A stretch of DNA of 64,000 nt from Rhodobacter sp. NTK016B (GCF_017303295.1 NZ_JAFKOK010000007.1:62001-126000), one strand, 5' to 3'; shown: positions 39,802 through 48,651, counted from the stretch's first letter. The notes: generated by a model not told the origin, from the letters alone. Numbers and translations are program-made.

Positions 39802-40821
39802 TTACTCGGCCAGCGTTGCCGAGGCGTCGTCGAGCGCCTGACGGTAGATTTCAAGCGCCTCGGCGCCGCCGGGCGTGCGTTCGATATAGGACGCCTCGAT
39901 CGGGCCGCCGACGCGGTCGACCAACTCGGCCACCTGTTCCTCGGTCATCGTGTGGAAGCGCCGTTCGCCGTCGCTTTGGACGAAGGCCAGCGCCTCGGCT
40001 TCCCACGCGTCGATCGCCGCGCCGGTTTCGCGCGAGGTCTCGCAGGTCGAGTGCCGTTCCAGAATCTCCTGCGCCGCTTCGGGCAGGGCGTCGAACCGGT
40101 CGCGCATCATGAAGACCAGACCCAGACCGCCGCCCAGCGGGGCGATCAGGTGGTCGGTCGTAACCTCGTTCAGACGGAAGCCGGGGAAGGCGGTGAAGTT
40201 CATCACCAGCCCCTCGGCGGTGCCGCGCTGCAGGGCCTGATACATCTCGGGCACGTTGATCGACAGCGGTGTGCCGCCATAGGCCTGGATCAGCCCCGAG
40301 ACGACCGGGCTGCCGGTCATCACCTTCATGCCCGCCATATCCTCCATCGAGGTGGCGGGATGGTCCTGAAAATGCAGGCTGGCTTGCGGAAACTGCACGA
40401 AGAGCAGCGGCACGATATCGGCGGTTTCCTCGCCGAAACCACCGGCTTCGTAGAACAGGCAGGCCGCCAGCGCGCCCTGTTCGGCGCTCTGGACCATGAA
40501 GGGCAGGGTGGTGACCAGCGAGCGCGGGAAGCGGCCCGGATCAAAGGCGGTGATGCCGAACACCATCTGCACCACGTCGTCCTGCACACGGTCGAAGAAA
40601 TTCGTGTGGTTGACGATCATCGGCCCGTTGCGAAGCTGGATCTCCAGCACCGAGGGATCCTCGGCGTTGATCGCCTCGGCCCAGGGGGTCAGGATGCGGG
40701 TGACGAGCGGGTGCTGTTCCGGGTTCGCGGTGCCGAAGCTCAGCGTTTCCTGCGCGATGGCGGGTCCGGTTGCGAAAAGGGCCGCGCTGGACAAGAGCGC
40801 GGCGAGAGTGCGGCGGATCAT
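39802..40821 (-). CDS. TRAP transporter substrate-binding protein DctP
   Basis: Periplasmic binding protein of 339 residues with a signal peptide ending GPAIA at residue 23. The DctP-family fold is indicated by TANPEQHPLVTRILTPWAEAIN and the central HPATSMEDMAGMKVMTGSP. The family arginine that contacts the ligand carboxylate is usually in the motif L.G.K.R; here the corresponding MAGMKVM lacks that arginine, which hints at an atypical ligand. It is transcribed towards its presumed permease gene rather than in operon with it. A LysR gene lies just upstream on the same strand. Confidence 0.9.
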   Translation of the reverse strand: MIRRTLAALLSSAALFATGPAIAQETLSFGTANPEQHPLVTRILTPWAEAINAEDPSVLEIQLRNGPMIVNHTNFFDRVQDDVVQMVFGITAFDPGRFPRSLVTTLPFMVQSAEQGALAACLFYEAGGFGEETADIVPLLFVQFPQASLHFQDHPATSMEDMAGMKVMTGSPVVSGLIQAYGGTPLSINVPEMYQALQRGTAEGLVMNFTAFPGFRLNEVTTDHLIAPLGGGLGLVFMMRDRFDALPEAAQEILERHSTCETSRETGAAIDAWEAEALAFVQSDGERRFHTMTEEQVAELVDRVGGPIEASYIERTPGGAEALEIYRQALDDASATLAE

Positions 40822-40922
40822 GGGTTCCTCCCCTAATAACTTTGCAGACCCCGACGGGCGGGGGCCGTGAAAGACCGTAGCTGCGGCTCATGTTTTTGAA
40901 AATTTGATTGGTTCAATGGAAG

Positions 40923-40941
40923 GTATTGATGGAATTCATAC
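40923..40941. promoter_or_regulatory. LysR-type box upstream of DctP gene
   Basis: GTAT-N11-ATAC (40923-40926 and 40938-40941) is a dyad T-N11-A motif 102 bp upstream of the dctP start and overlapping the 3' end of the LysR gene. Confidence 0.4.
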
Positions 40942-41841
40942 CTCAGCGGCCACCGAGTCCAGCAATCGCGTCCGCAGCCAGACCAACGCCGGGTCGGTGT
41001 CTCGCATGCTGTGCCACTGGATCACCTGTTCAAGCGGCGCCAGCGTGAGAGGCGGCTCGACCACTGCCAGCCCGGGATCCTGTTCCGCCATCCGCCGGGC
41101 CAGCCGCTGCTGAACCAGCGCGATGCGGTTCGAGCCGCGCACCAGATCGCCCAGCGACGAAAAGGAAAAGGTCGTCACCGCCACGCTGACCGCGACCCCG
41201 GCGTCACGCAAGAGATGCGCGGCATAGCTCTGCCCGCCGACAGGCGGCTCCATCGCGACATGTTCGAGCGCGGCGAATGTGTCCAGATCGAGATGGCGCG
41301 CCGCCGGGTTGGCCGCGTCGAGAATGCAGACCATCGCGTCCTTGAGCAGCGTCTGCGACGGATGATCGGGCGAGGAATAGACGCGCGGTGCGATCAGCAG
41401 ATCGGTATCGCCGCGCTCAAGCTGCAGGCCGGGATAGGTGCGCTGCGGCTTGATCGTCAGCCGCATGGACGGGGCCTCGCGCGCGACCTGCTGCACGAAA
41501 GGCGGCACCACGGTGGCAAGGCTGTAATCGGACACCATCAGCGCCACGTTGCGGGTGCTGGTGGTCGGATCGAACGCGGGCGGCGTGGCAACGGCCGCCT
41601 CGATCCGCACCAGAATGTCGCGCACGGGGCCCGCCAGCGCCTCGGCGCGGGGTGTCAGTTCCATGCGCCGTCCGACCTGCACCAGAAGCGGATCCTCGAA
41701 ATACATCCGCAGCCGGTTCAGCGCGTTCGACATCGCCGACTGGGTGATCGACAGCTCTTCCGCCGCGCGGCTCACGCTTTGCAGGCGGATCAGCTTGTCG
41801 AGCGCCGCAAGCAGGTTGAGGTCGAGATTTTGAAAACGCAT
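40936..41841 (-). CDS. LysR-family transcriptional regulator
   Basis: A 301-residue regulator; the start at 41841 (MRFQNLDLNLLAALDKL) gives the normal LysR N-terminus. The winged helix-turn-helix is SVSRAAEELSITQSAMSNALNRL (key helix TQSAMSNALNRLR). The effector domain follows and is closest in character to the NodD/NahR group used for aromatic inducers. It is divergent from the six-gene catabolic operon at 41951 and lies upstream of dctP, so it probably controls both. Confidence 0.92.
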   Translation of the reverse strand: MRFQNLDLNLLAALDKLIRLQSVSRAAEELSITQSAMSNALNRLRMYFEDPLLVQVGRRMELTPRAEALAGPVRDILVRIEAAVATPPAFDPTTSTRNVALMVSDYSLATVVPPFVQQVAREAPSMRLTIKPQRTYPGLQLERGDTDLLIAPRVYSSPDHPSQTLLKDAMVCILDAANPAARHLDLDTFAALEHVAMEPPVGGQSYAAHLLRDAGVAVSVAVTTFSFSSLGDLVRGSNRIALVQQRLARRMAEQDPGLAVVEPPLTLAPLEQVIQWHSMRDTDPALVWLRTRLLDSVAAEV

Positions 41842-41874
41842 CGCCGGATTTCCAGTAATCAGGTGAATACCATA

Positions 41875-41900
41875 CATTGATACTTACAATTTCATCAATG
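41875..41900. promoter_or_regulatory. inverted repeat between LysR and catabolic operon
   Basis: CATTGAT (41875-41881) and ATCAATG (41894-41900) are perfect arms separated by 12 bp in the 109-bp divergent region. It is a candidate LysR operator. Confidence 0.5.
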
Positions 41901-41950
41901 TTATTTCCCTCGCTATTGTCGCCCCGAACGAACGGCTAAGGAGGGTGCGC

Positions 41951-43108
41951 GTGTTCCGCTATTTCCCCACGAATTACGTCTGGGACCTGTCGATCAACCT
42001 GTCGATCGAGATGGGGGGCCGTCTGGGCGAGATCGACGCGATGTGCGCGCCGCTGAAGGAAGCGGCGCTGACGCCCGAAGACGGCGGCACGTTGGCCTTC
42101 CGCAAGGTCTGGTCCGAAGGCGCCGACAACCTGATCGACCTTGCGCAGGACGATCTGGCCCGGGGCCGCAGCCTGTCGGCCTCGAACAAGCTGATGCGCG
42201 CGGCGAATTACCTGATCACCGCAGAACGCCTGCAGGCGCATGGCTCGGAGGGGCGCATGGCGCTTTACCGCAAGCATCTCGCGACCTTCTATCAGGCGCT
42301 GGGGCTGGGCGCGACCGGCGCGTACCGCGTCACGATCCCCTACGAGGGCAAGCATCTGTCGGGCATCTTCATGCCGGCCGAGGGCGTCACCGGCCCGCAG
42401 CCGGTGCTGGTGCAGGTCAACGGTTTCGACAGCACCAAGGAAATGCGCTTCATGGCGCAGCTGCCGGGGATGCTGGCCAAACGCGGGATTGCGTCGCTGG
42501 TGCTGGACCAGCCGGGAACGGGCGAGGCGCTGCGTCTGCAAGAGCTGACCGCGCGCCATGACAGCGAGCATTGGGCGACGCCTGTCTATGAATGGCTCGC
42601 TGCGCGCGCTGATGTTGACGAAAAGCGCATCGGCATGGAGGGGGTCAGCCTTGGCGGTTATTACGCGCCGCGCGCCGTGGCGTTCGAGCCGCGCTATGCC
42701 TGCGGTGTCAGCTGGGGCGCCAACCACGACTGGCGCGACGTGCAGAAACGCCGGCTTGAGCGTGAGGGCGAGTTCCCCGTGCCGCATTACTGGTCCCATG
42801 CCGCCTGGGTGTTCGGCGCCAAGGATACCGACGATTTCATGCAAAAGGCTGAAGGAATGCATCTGGACGGCGTTCTGGACCGCATCCGCGTGCCGTATCT
42901 CGTCATGCATGGCAAACACGACAGCCAGATCCCGCTGAAATGGGCCTATCGCAGCTATGAGCAGCTGGTGAACAGCCCGCGCCGCGAGCTTGTCATCTTC
43001 GACGAACGAACCGGCGGCGTGCAGCATTCCAGCATCGACAATTCGGGCCCCGCGCTCGACTGCATCTGCGATTTCGTGGCCGAGTCGCTCGGCGGCCGGA
43101 TCGCCTGA
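41951..43108 (+). CDS. alpha/beta hydrolase, dihydroxypseudooxynicotine hydrolase/FrsA-like
   Basis: A 385-residue serine hydrolase. The GTG at 41951 lies six bases after AAGGAGG; the GTG at 41945 is too close to it. An N-terminal helical cap domain (about 1-135) precedes the alpha/beta core. The nucleophile is S233 in EGVSLGGYY, the acid is in GKHDSQIP and the histidine in QHSSIDN. The architecture resembles 2,6-dihydroxypseudooxynicotine hydrolase, which cleaves a C-C bond next to a hydroxylated ring. Here it heads an operon with a ring-cleaving-type dioxygenase, so C-C hydrolysis of a ring-fission product is a plausible role (inference). Confidence 0.85.
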   Translation: MFRYFPTNYVWDLSINLSIEMGGRLGEIDAMCAPLKEAALTPEDGGTLAFRKVWSEGADNLIDLAQDDLARGRSLSASNKLMRAANYLITAERLQAHGSEGRMALYRKHLATFYQALGLGATGAYRVTIPYEGKHLSGIFMPAEGVTGPQPVLVQVNGFDSTKEMRFMAQLPGMLAKRGIASLVLDQPGTGEALRLQELTARHDSEHWATPVYEWLAARADVDEKRIGMEGVSLGGYYAPRAVAFEPRYACGVSWGANHDWRDVQKRRLEREGEFPVPHYWSHAAWVFGAKDTDDFMQKAEGMHLDGVLDRIRVPYLVMHGKHDSQIPLKWAYRSYEQLVNSPRRELVIFDERTGGVQHSSIDNSGPALDCICDFVAESLGGRIA

Positions 43109-43121
43109 GGAGGACGCAGAC

Positions 43122-44075
43122 ATGCAGATCATCGGACCCGATCTTCTGATCTTCGGCGTGGACGACGTGCCCGCCTGCCACGAATTCCTCACCGCCTATG
43201 GGCTCGAGACCACGGATTACACGCCCGAGAAGGGCGGCACCTTTCTGGCGCTCGACGGTACCGGGCTGGTGATCCGCGCGCGCAACGATCCCTCATTGCC
43301 GCCCGCGCTGAAAACCGGCAGCACCTTGCGTCTGCAGGTGCTGGGCGTGGTGGACGAGGACGCGCTGAACGCGGTCGAGGCCGAGCTGTCGCGTGACCGT
43401 CAGGTGCTTCGGCTGGCCGATGGCAGCCTGCGCACGCAGGACGATCAGGGCTTCGAGCTGGCCTTCCGGGTCACCACCCGCAAGCCGCTCGACCTGCCGG
43501 GCGAGAAGGTGAACGCGCCCTATGCGCCCGCCCGTGCGGCCAATGCGCTGGGCGTCACGCAGGATATGCCCGCCAAGCCTCGCACCCTGTCGCATCTCGT
43601 GCTGTTCGTGCCCGATATCGAGGGCGCGGTGGGTTTCTACCGCGACCGGCTGGGCTTTCGCATCACCGACACGCTGACCGGCGCGGGGCCGTTCCTACGT
43701 CCGCAGGCGAATGCCGATCATCACACGCATTTCTTCATTCGCACGCCCCCTTACATGCAGGGGATCGAGCATCTGGCCTTCCATCTGGGCGGCCCGACCG
43801 AGCTGATGCTCGCGGGCAGCCGGATGATGGAGCAGGGCTATGAAAGCTTCTGGGGGCCGGGTCGCCACAAATTTGGCTCGAACTGGTTCTGGTATTTCAA
43901 GAGCCCGCTGGCCTGCAATGTCGAGTTCGACGCCGACATGGACACCCATGACGACGACTGGGCGCCCCGCGAAGCCCCGATGGGCCCCGAGGCCAGTCAG
44001 GCCTTTTTGCTGCAATGGCGCGCGAAATGGGCGCCCGGCGGCGGACCTGGCGGTCCCGGCGGGCCGAAGGACTGA
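43122..44075 (+). CDS. VOC-family extradiol-type dioxygenase
   Basis: A 317-residue two-module vicinal oxygen chelate protein like type I extradiol (catechol 2,3-type) dioxygenases. The C-terminal module carries the metal triad H158 (LSHLVLF), H217 (GIEHLAFH) and E268 (NVEFDAD). The N-terminal module lacks these ligands, as is normal for the class. A Gly/Pro-rich tail ends the protein. AGGAGGA precedes the ATG, 13 bp after the hydrolase. It probably opens a dihydroxylated aromatic or pyridine ring using iron and oxygen. Confidence 0.87.
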   Translation: MQIIGPDLLIFGVDDVPACHEFLTAYGLETTDYTPEKGGTFLALDGTGLVIRARNDPSLPPALKTGSTLRLQVLGVVDEDALNAVEAELSRDRQVLRLADGSLRTQDDQGFELAFRVTTRKPLDLPGEKVNAPYAPARAANALGVTQDMPAKPRTLSHLVLFVPDIEGAVGFYRDRLGFRITDTLTGAGPFLRPQANADHHTHFFIRTPPYMQGIEHLAFHLGGPTELMLAGSRMMEQGYESFWGPGRHKFGSNWFWYFKSPLACNVEFDADMDTHDDDWAPREAPMGPEASQAFLLQWRAKWAPGGGPGGPGGPKD

Positions 44076-44101
44076 GCCGCGCCTGAGGGGAGGAGAGGCT
44101 C

Positions 44102-44473
44102 ATGTCCGAGGTCACGGATAGCGGCTTCCTATGCCGGCTGGACGATCTGGCTGAGGGCGAGGCGCGTGGTTTCGACGTGCCGGGCCTGCGCGCCAAGGTG
44201 ATCGTGGTGCGCCGGGGCGGCGGCGTTCACGGCTGGCGCGACCTGTGCCCGCATTACGCGGGCGGCACGCCGATGGCGTGGAAGCGCGACGCCTATCTGA
44301 ACGGCGCGCGCACCCATCTGGCCTGTCACGCGCATGGTGCGTGGTTCGAAATCGAGACGGGGGTCTGCGTGCAGGGGCCCTGTCTGGGCAAGCGGCTGAC
44401 CCGCGTGCCGCTGAGACTTGACGACAAGGGCGGGATCCATCTGGAGCGGCCGCCAAAGGGGAGAGAGATATGA
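44102..44473 (+). CDS. Rieske [2Fe-2S] ferredoxin
   Basis: A 123-residue soluble Rieske protein. The cluster ligands are C49 and H51 (CPH) and C75 and H78 (CHAH), with the usual surrounding GAWFE. It may donate electrons to an oxygenase; alone it has no catalytic domain. Its stop overlaps the FAD monooxygenase start (ATGA). A single-component flavin monooxygenase does not need a Rieske partner, so its true electron acceptor is uncertain. Confidence 0.88.
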   Translation: MSEVTDSGFLCRLDDLAEGEARGFDVPGLRAKVIVVRRGGGVHGWRDLCPHYAGGTPMAWKRDAYLNGARTHLACHAHGAWFEIETGVCVQGPCLGKRLTRVPLRLDDKGGIHLERPPKGREI

Positions 44474-45591
44474 CGGACAAACGGCGCATTCTGGTGGTCG
44501 GCGGCGGCTTCTCGGGCATGAGCGCGGCGATCCTGCTGGCTGAAGCCGGTAACGCGGTGGATCTGGTCGAAATCGACGCGGGCTGGCGCAGCTACGGGGC
44601 GGGGATCAGTCTGAACGGCGCGATCTTCCGGGTGTTTCACCGGCTCGGCATCCTTGAGCCGTTCAAGGACGTGGGCGCGATGACCGACGGGGTCGAAATG
44701 CGCAACCCCGCCGATGCAGTCGTGGCCCAACTGCCGACGCCTGCGCTGCAAGAGGGCGCGACCGGCAATGGCGGCGTGATGCGCCCGGTTCTGGGCAAGC
44801 TTCTGTCCGACAAGGTGCGTGCGACCGCGACCAATGTGCGTCTGGGGATCAGCGCCACGGGCTTCGACAACCGCGAAGACGGCGTGACCGTCAGCTTCAG
44901 CGACGGCACGACGGGCGAGTATGACCTCGTGATCGGCGCCGACGGGCTCTATTCCAGCACCCGCGCCGCGATCTTCCCCGACGCGCCCGCGCCGCGCTAT
45001 ATCGGTCAGGCCGTCTGGCGCGCCGTGCTGCCGCTGCCCGAAGGGGTGAACACCGTCACGATGTGGATCGGCTCGAAGCTGAAATACGGGGTGAACGCGG
45101 TCTCGGACGGGCAGGCCTATCTCTTCGTTACCGAGGATCGTCCGACCAATGAGCGCATCCCCGAAGAGGCGCAGCTTGGCATGCTGAAGGAACTGCTCGA
45201 GCGGTTCCCTGCCAAGACCGTGCAGGACATCGCAGCAGGCCTTAACGAACACAGCCACGTCATCTATCGCCCGCTCGAACAGATGCTGATGCCGCGCCCG
45301 TGGCACAAGGGGCGCGTGGTGCTTATCGGCGACGCGGTTCATGCCACGACCCCGCATATGGCGGCAGGCGCGATGATCGGCATGGAAGACGCCGTCGTGC
45401 TGGCCGACGAGCTGGCCTCGGGCGATATCGAAACCGCGCTTTCAGCGTTCCAGGACCGGCGGTGGGAACGCTGCCGCATGGTCGTCGAGAATTCGGGCCG
45501 TTTGGCCGAAATCGAGCAAGGCCACGGCACGCATGAAGAGCACACGCGCCTGATGGGTCAAACGCTGGGCGCGCTGGCCGCGCCGATCTGA
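44470..45591 (+). CDS. FAD-dependent aromatic monooxygenase (class A)
   Basis: A 373-residue flavoprotein hydroxylase of the PHBH/salicylate-hydroxylase type. The FAD/NAD motif VVGGGFSGMSAAILLAEAG is N-terminal, the DG motif is in VIGADGLYSSTR, and the GD motif LIGDAVHATTPHMAAGA is C-terminal. The protein should hydroxylate a phenolic or hydroxypyridine ring with NAD(P)H and O2, preparing it for the adjacent VOC dioxygenase. Closest functional analogues could include 2,6-dihydroxypyridine hydroxylase or salicylate hydroxylase; the substrate is not determined. Confidence 0.9.
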   Translation: MTDKRRILVVGGGFSGMSAAILLAEAGNAVDLVEIDAGWRSYGAGISLNGAIFRVFHRLGILEPFKDVGAMTDGVEMRNPADAVVAQLPTPALQEGATGNGGVMRPVLGKLLSDKVRATATNVRLGISATGFDNREDGVTVSFSDGTTGEYDLVIGADGLYSSTRAAIFPDAPAPRYIGQAVWRAVLPLPEGVNTVTMWIGSKLKYGVNAVSDGQAYLFVTEDRPTNERIPEEAQLGMLKELLERFPAKTVQDIAAGLNEHSHVIYRPLEQMLMPRPWHKGRVVLIGDAVHATTPHMAAGAMIGMEDAVVLADELASGDIETALSAFQDRRWERCRMVVENSGRLAEIEQGHGTHEEHTRLMGQTLGALAAPI

Positions 45592-45602
45592 GGAGCAGAG
45601 AC

Positions 45603-46172
45603 ATGGATTTTCCCGCGATCACCCGCGTTGTCACCGGCCATGATGCAGAAGGCCGCGCGGTGGTGTCCGAAGTCGGTCCGCTGCCCCATGTCGCGCAGAT
45701 CGAAGCCATTCCCGGCACTGTGTTTCATGAGATCTGGGCGACCGAGGGCGCGCCCGCCGCAGTCGGCAACACGCCCGACCCGACGCGCGGCCCCCTCATG
45801 CTGCCGCCACCCCGGAACGGGACGCGCATCCGCATCGTCGACATCCCCCCGGATACCGAGGATTTCCTGCAGCAGGGCGCAAGCCGGATGCAGGACGCGT
45901 TCACTCAGATCGGCGATGCCGCCGCTTCGACCGTGGCCGCGGACAGCCCGCATCCGCTGATGCACCGCACCGAGAGCGTCGATTATGGCGTTGTGCTGGC
46001 GGGGGAATGCACGCTGGTGCTGGATCGCGGCGAGGTCGTGCTGAAACCCGGCCATGTTGTCGTCCAGCGCGGCACCAATCACGCCTGGGCCAACCGCTCG
46101 GGCGCGATGTGCCGGATGCTCTTCGTGCTGGTCGATGGTGCGTATGATCCCGACATTCCGCCCGCGCCGTAA
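45603..46172 (+). CDS. cupin-domain protein
   Basis: A 189-residue protein with a C-terminal single cupin. Conserved positions include HRTESVDYGVVLAGE and the second motif GHVVVQRGTNHAWANRS, which offer His and Glu ligands for a metal. The N-terminal 75 residues are less conserved, with a PPPRNGTRIRIVDIPP stretch. It could be an isomerase, a ring-modifying enzyme or a dioxygenase of the same catabolic operon. It begins 11 bp after the monooxygenase. Confidence 0.82.
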   Translation: MDFPAITRVVTGHDAEGRAVVSEVGPLPHVAQIEAIPGTVFHEIWATEGAPAAVGNTPDPTRGPLMLPPPRNGTRIRIVDIPPDTEDFLQQGASRMQDAFTQIGDAAASTVAADSPHPLMHRTESVDYGVVLAGECTLVLDRGEVVLKPGHVVVQRGTNHAWANRSGAMCRMLFVLVDGAYDPDIPPAP

Positions 46173-46234
46173 CCGCGCGCCCGGCCTTCTCTTTCTGATC
46201 TGTCTTTCGTCTTAACACTCAAGGACCGCGCCCC

Positions 46235-47176
46235 ATGTCCGAAGCGTCCCAGTCCCAAGCGGCCAAATCCCCGGCGTCCATGCCCCGCCCGTCGAGCTTC
46301 ACCACCCTTGGCACCGGCGGCGGGCCGATGCAGAACCCGCTTGCCTCGCAGCCCGCGCATCTGGTTATGAACGGCGAGCGCCCGGTGCTGGTCGATTGCG
46401 GCGAGGGGGCGATGGGTCAGCTCAAACGCGCGGGCGTCGAGTTTCGCGACGTGCAGCAGATCTTCCTGACGCATCACCATTTCGACCATATCGGCAGTCT
46501 TTTCGCCTGCCTCGGGCTGAACATGATGACGATGCGCCCCACGCCGCTGACGATCTACGGCCCGCCGGGCACCAAGGCGATCCTCGACAACCTGATCGCC
46601 GCCTGTGACGTGCCGCAGGCGATCGGATTCGGCGTGAAGGGTCAGACCATGCCGCATCCGCGCGATTTCGTCCGGGTCGAGGAAATGACCGACGGGGCAC
46701 GGATCGAACTGGGCGAGATGGTCGTCACCGCCTGCGAGAACACCCATTACCGCCCGGAGCACGAACTGCTTGAGCCCGGCCCTGTCTCGCTGTCGCTGCG
46801 CTTCGATCTGCCGGGGCGCAGCCTGTTCTTCACCGGCGATACCGGCCCTTGCCTGGCGGTCGAGACGCTGGCGCAGGGCGTCGATTTGCTGGTCAGCGAA
46901 ATGATGGATCTCGACATGACGATGGGCCGCGTGCGCGCCAGCAACCCGCATATGCCCGACGCCGCCATCGAGAAGATCCGCACGCATCTTGCCCTGCACC
47001 ATCTCAGCCCCGAGGATGTCGGCGATCTGGCCAGCCGGGTTGGCGCGGGCCATGTCGTCGCCACGCATTTCGCCCCCGGCTGCGCCACGCCCGACACCGC
47101 CGACAGCTATGCCGCCCGCATCGCCGCGCGGTTCGGCGGTCAGGTCTCGATTGGCCGCGACCTGCAAAGCTACTGA
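46235..47176 (+). CDS. metallo-beta-lactamase-fold hydrolase (RNase Z-like)
   Basis: A 313-residue MBL-fold protein with the dinuclear metal motif H80-H81-H82-F83-D84-H85, a third ligand in CENTHY and others in FTGDTG and THFAPG. The scaffold is like RNase Z/arylsulfatase but it is encoded at the end of the catabolic operon, so hydrolysis of a small lactone or ester is more likely than RNA processing. It is separated from the cupin by 62 bp and could have its own promoter. Confidence 0.85.
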   Translation: MSEASQSQAAKSPASMPRPSSFTTLGTGGGPMQNPLASQPAHLVMNGERPVLVDCGEGAMGQLKRAGVEFRDVQQIFLTHHHFDHIGSLFACLGLNMMTMRPTPLTIYGPPGTKAILDNLIAACDVPQAIGFGVKGQTMPHPRDFVRVEEMTDGARIELGEMVVTACENTHYRPEHELLEPGPVSLSLRFDLPGRSLFFTGDTGPCLAVETLAQGVDLLVSEMMDLDMTMGRVRASNPHMPDAAIEKIRTHLALHHLSPEDVGDLASRVGAGHVVATHFAPGCATPDTADSYAARIAARFGGQVSIGRDLQSY

Positions 47177-47302
47177 CGCCTGCCGAGGCGCGCGCCGGAG
47201 AGAGACCGGCGCGTAACCCCGGTCCCGAGTGTCGAGCGCGCGCCATCATTGTGAAACCAAGCGGTATCGGTCACTTTGCTGGAATGTCTCGAATGGGAAA
47301 CG

Positions 47303-48199
47303 ATGGCGAGTCGACTGATATATGAAAGCGAACACGTCCGGATAAAGCACGATGTGCTGGACGGCGCGTCCAGCGTCATCGTGTTTTTCTCGAATTTCAA
47401 GGAAGCGGATTGGCAAGCCGTTGCCTCGCGCGAGGACAATATCCGGTTCCGCGGGCATTCGGCGGTTTTCGTGTTCTCCAAGTACAACCATTGGTGGCAG
47501 ATCCCCGAGCTTGACGAGATGTGCGCCTGTATCCGCGCGGCGACGGAAGGCTACGCGCAGCGGATCGCCTATGGCTCAAGCAAGGGCGGCTTCGGAGCGC
47601 TGCTGTTGGGGGCGGACATCGACAGCACGCGAATAGTCGCTATCGCCCCGCAAACCACGATATCGGATCCGGCGATCCCGCTTCGGTCTGTGTGGAAAGA
47701 AGAAATCGCCAAGCGGCCCATCCTTCGCGACAATGTCGCAGACAGCCTGAAAATCCTGCCCGAGGTTTTGTACGATCCGTACAAAGAAACCGATCTGCCT
47801 CATGTGAACCATCTGAAAGCGCGGGCCGAAATCGAAGAACTCCGATTTCCGCACGGCGGGCATAAATTGCTCAAGACGTTCAAGGAATGTGGCATTCTCG
47901 GCGATGTAATGGGCAGACTTTTCCGCGAGAAAACATCCGAATCCGAGCTTCTGGAGATCTTCGACCCAGTGAAACGGCGCTCGTCGAGCTACATGCTCAA
48001 TCTGGTTCAGTGGCTCGCGCTAACCGGCGCCTATGCCCAGGCGACGCTTGAATTCGAAGCGCTTGAGGCGCTCGATCCGTCTTCGGTGGCGTCGTTTCGT
48101 GAAGGGGCGGCGGTTCGTCTCCAAACGCGTGACGACCTTGCCCCGACTTTGGTCGCTTGGCTCGAGGGCGTCGTCATGCACCGCCAGACAAAGGTATAG
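47303..48199 (+). CDS. alpha/beta-hydrolase-like protein of low GC
   Basis: A 298-residue protein with a GxSxGG nucleophile elbow (GSSKGGFGAL, S93), a DPYKETDLPHVNH segment and a possible catalytic histidine in PHGGHKLL. The pattern resembles alpha/beta-fold proteins associated with surface polysaccharide or glycosyltransferase loci. The C-terminal third has a TPR-like helical look. The ATG at 47303 was chosen; a TTG at 47276 is an alternative. Sampled lines are close to 50 percent G+C, well below neighbouring genes, suggesting recent acquisition. Substrate unknown. Confidence 0.7.
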   Translation: MASRLIYESEHVRIKHDVLDGASSVIVFFSNFKEADWQAVASREDNIRFRGHSAVFVFSKYNHWWQIPELDEMCACIRAATEGYAQRIAYGSSKGGFGALLLGADIDSTRIVAIAPQTTISDPAIPLRSVWKEEIAKRPILRDNVADSLKILPEVLYDPYKETDLPHVNHLKARAEIEELRFPHGGHKLLKTFKECGILGDVMGRLFREKTSESELLEIFDPVKRRSSSYMLNLVQWLALTGAYAQATLEFEALEALDPSSVASFREGAAVRLQTRDDLAPTLVAWLEGVVMHRQTKV

Positions 48200-48477
48200 C
48201 TGGCACTGTCAAAGCCGGGGGGCGGCGCGGCGGAGAAAACGCAGGGGCTGCAACGATGTGAAACACATCGGCCCAAATCCAACAGCTCCTGCAAACCCTT
48301 GTTTTTCGAAGAAATGAAAGGGATGGTGATCCCGAGAGGAAGCGGGAAAGCACTACGGATCAATTCGTTGGTCTGTAAAACAAGTGCGATGGCCCTCAAG
48401 CAATATCAATGGCTTGCATATCGGCATGTAAAACCGATCGTCGGCAGTAGACGACGTCAAAGCCCGCAAGTGAACCC

Positions 48478-48651
48478 GTGCATGTCACTGCGCAGATAAG
48501 CCAAGAGCAGCACCGAGAAACCGTCAGCTCGACCAGAATACAGTTTCAGCCGGAGATCCGAGCCAGAGCATACCAGGTCGCACAGGGTGCGCCCAAGGGC
48601 GAACCGGATCGCCAGGTGTCCTTGGGCAACTCTCTGAAAAACGTTTATTAA
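48478..48651 (+). CDS. possible 57-residue small protein
   Basis: A GTG-started frame of 57 codons with a plausible protein-like composition (starts MHVTAQISQEQHRETV and ends VSLGNSLKNVY), rich in Gln, Arg and Ser. Its TAA stop overlaps the first base of a strong terminator at 48650, exactly where a gene end is expected. There is no strong ribosome site and no family match that I recognise. It could instead be the tail of a decayed gene, as the upstream frame is closed by TAG at 48448. Confidence 0.4.
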   Translation: MHVTAQISQEQHRETVSSTRIQFQPEIRARAYQVAQGAPKGEPDRQVSLGNSLKNVY

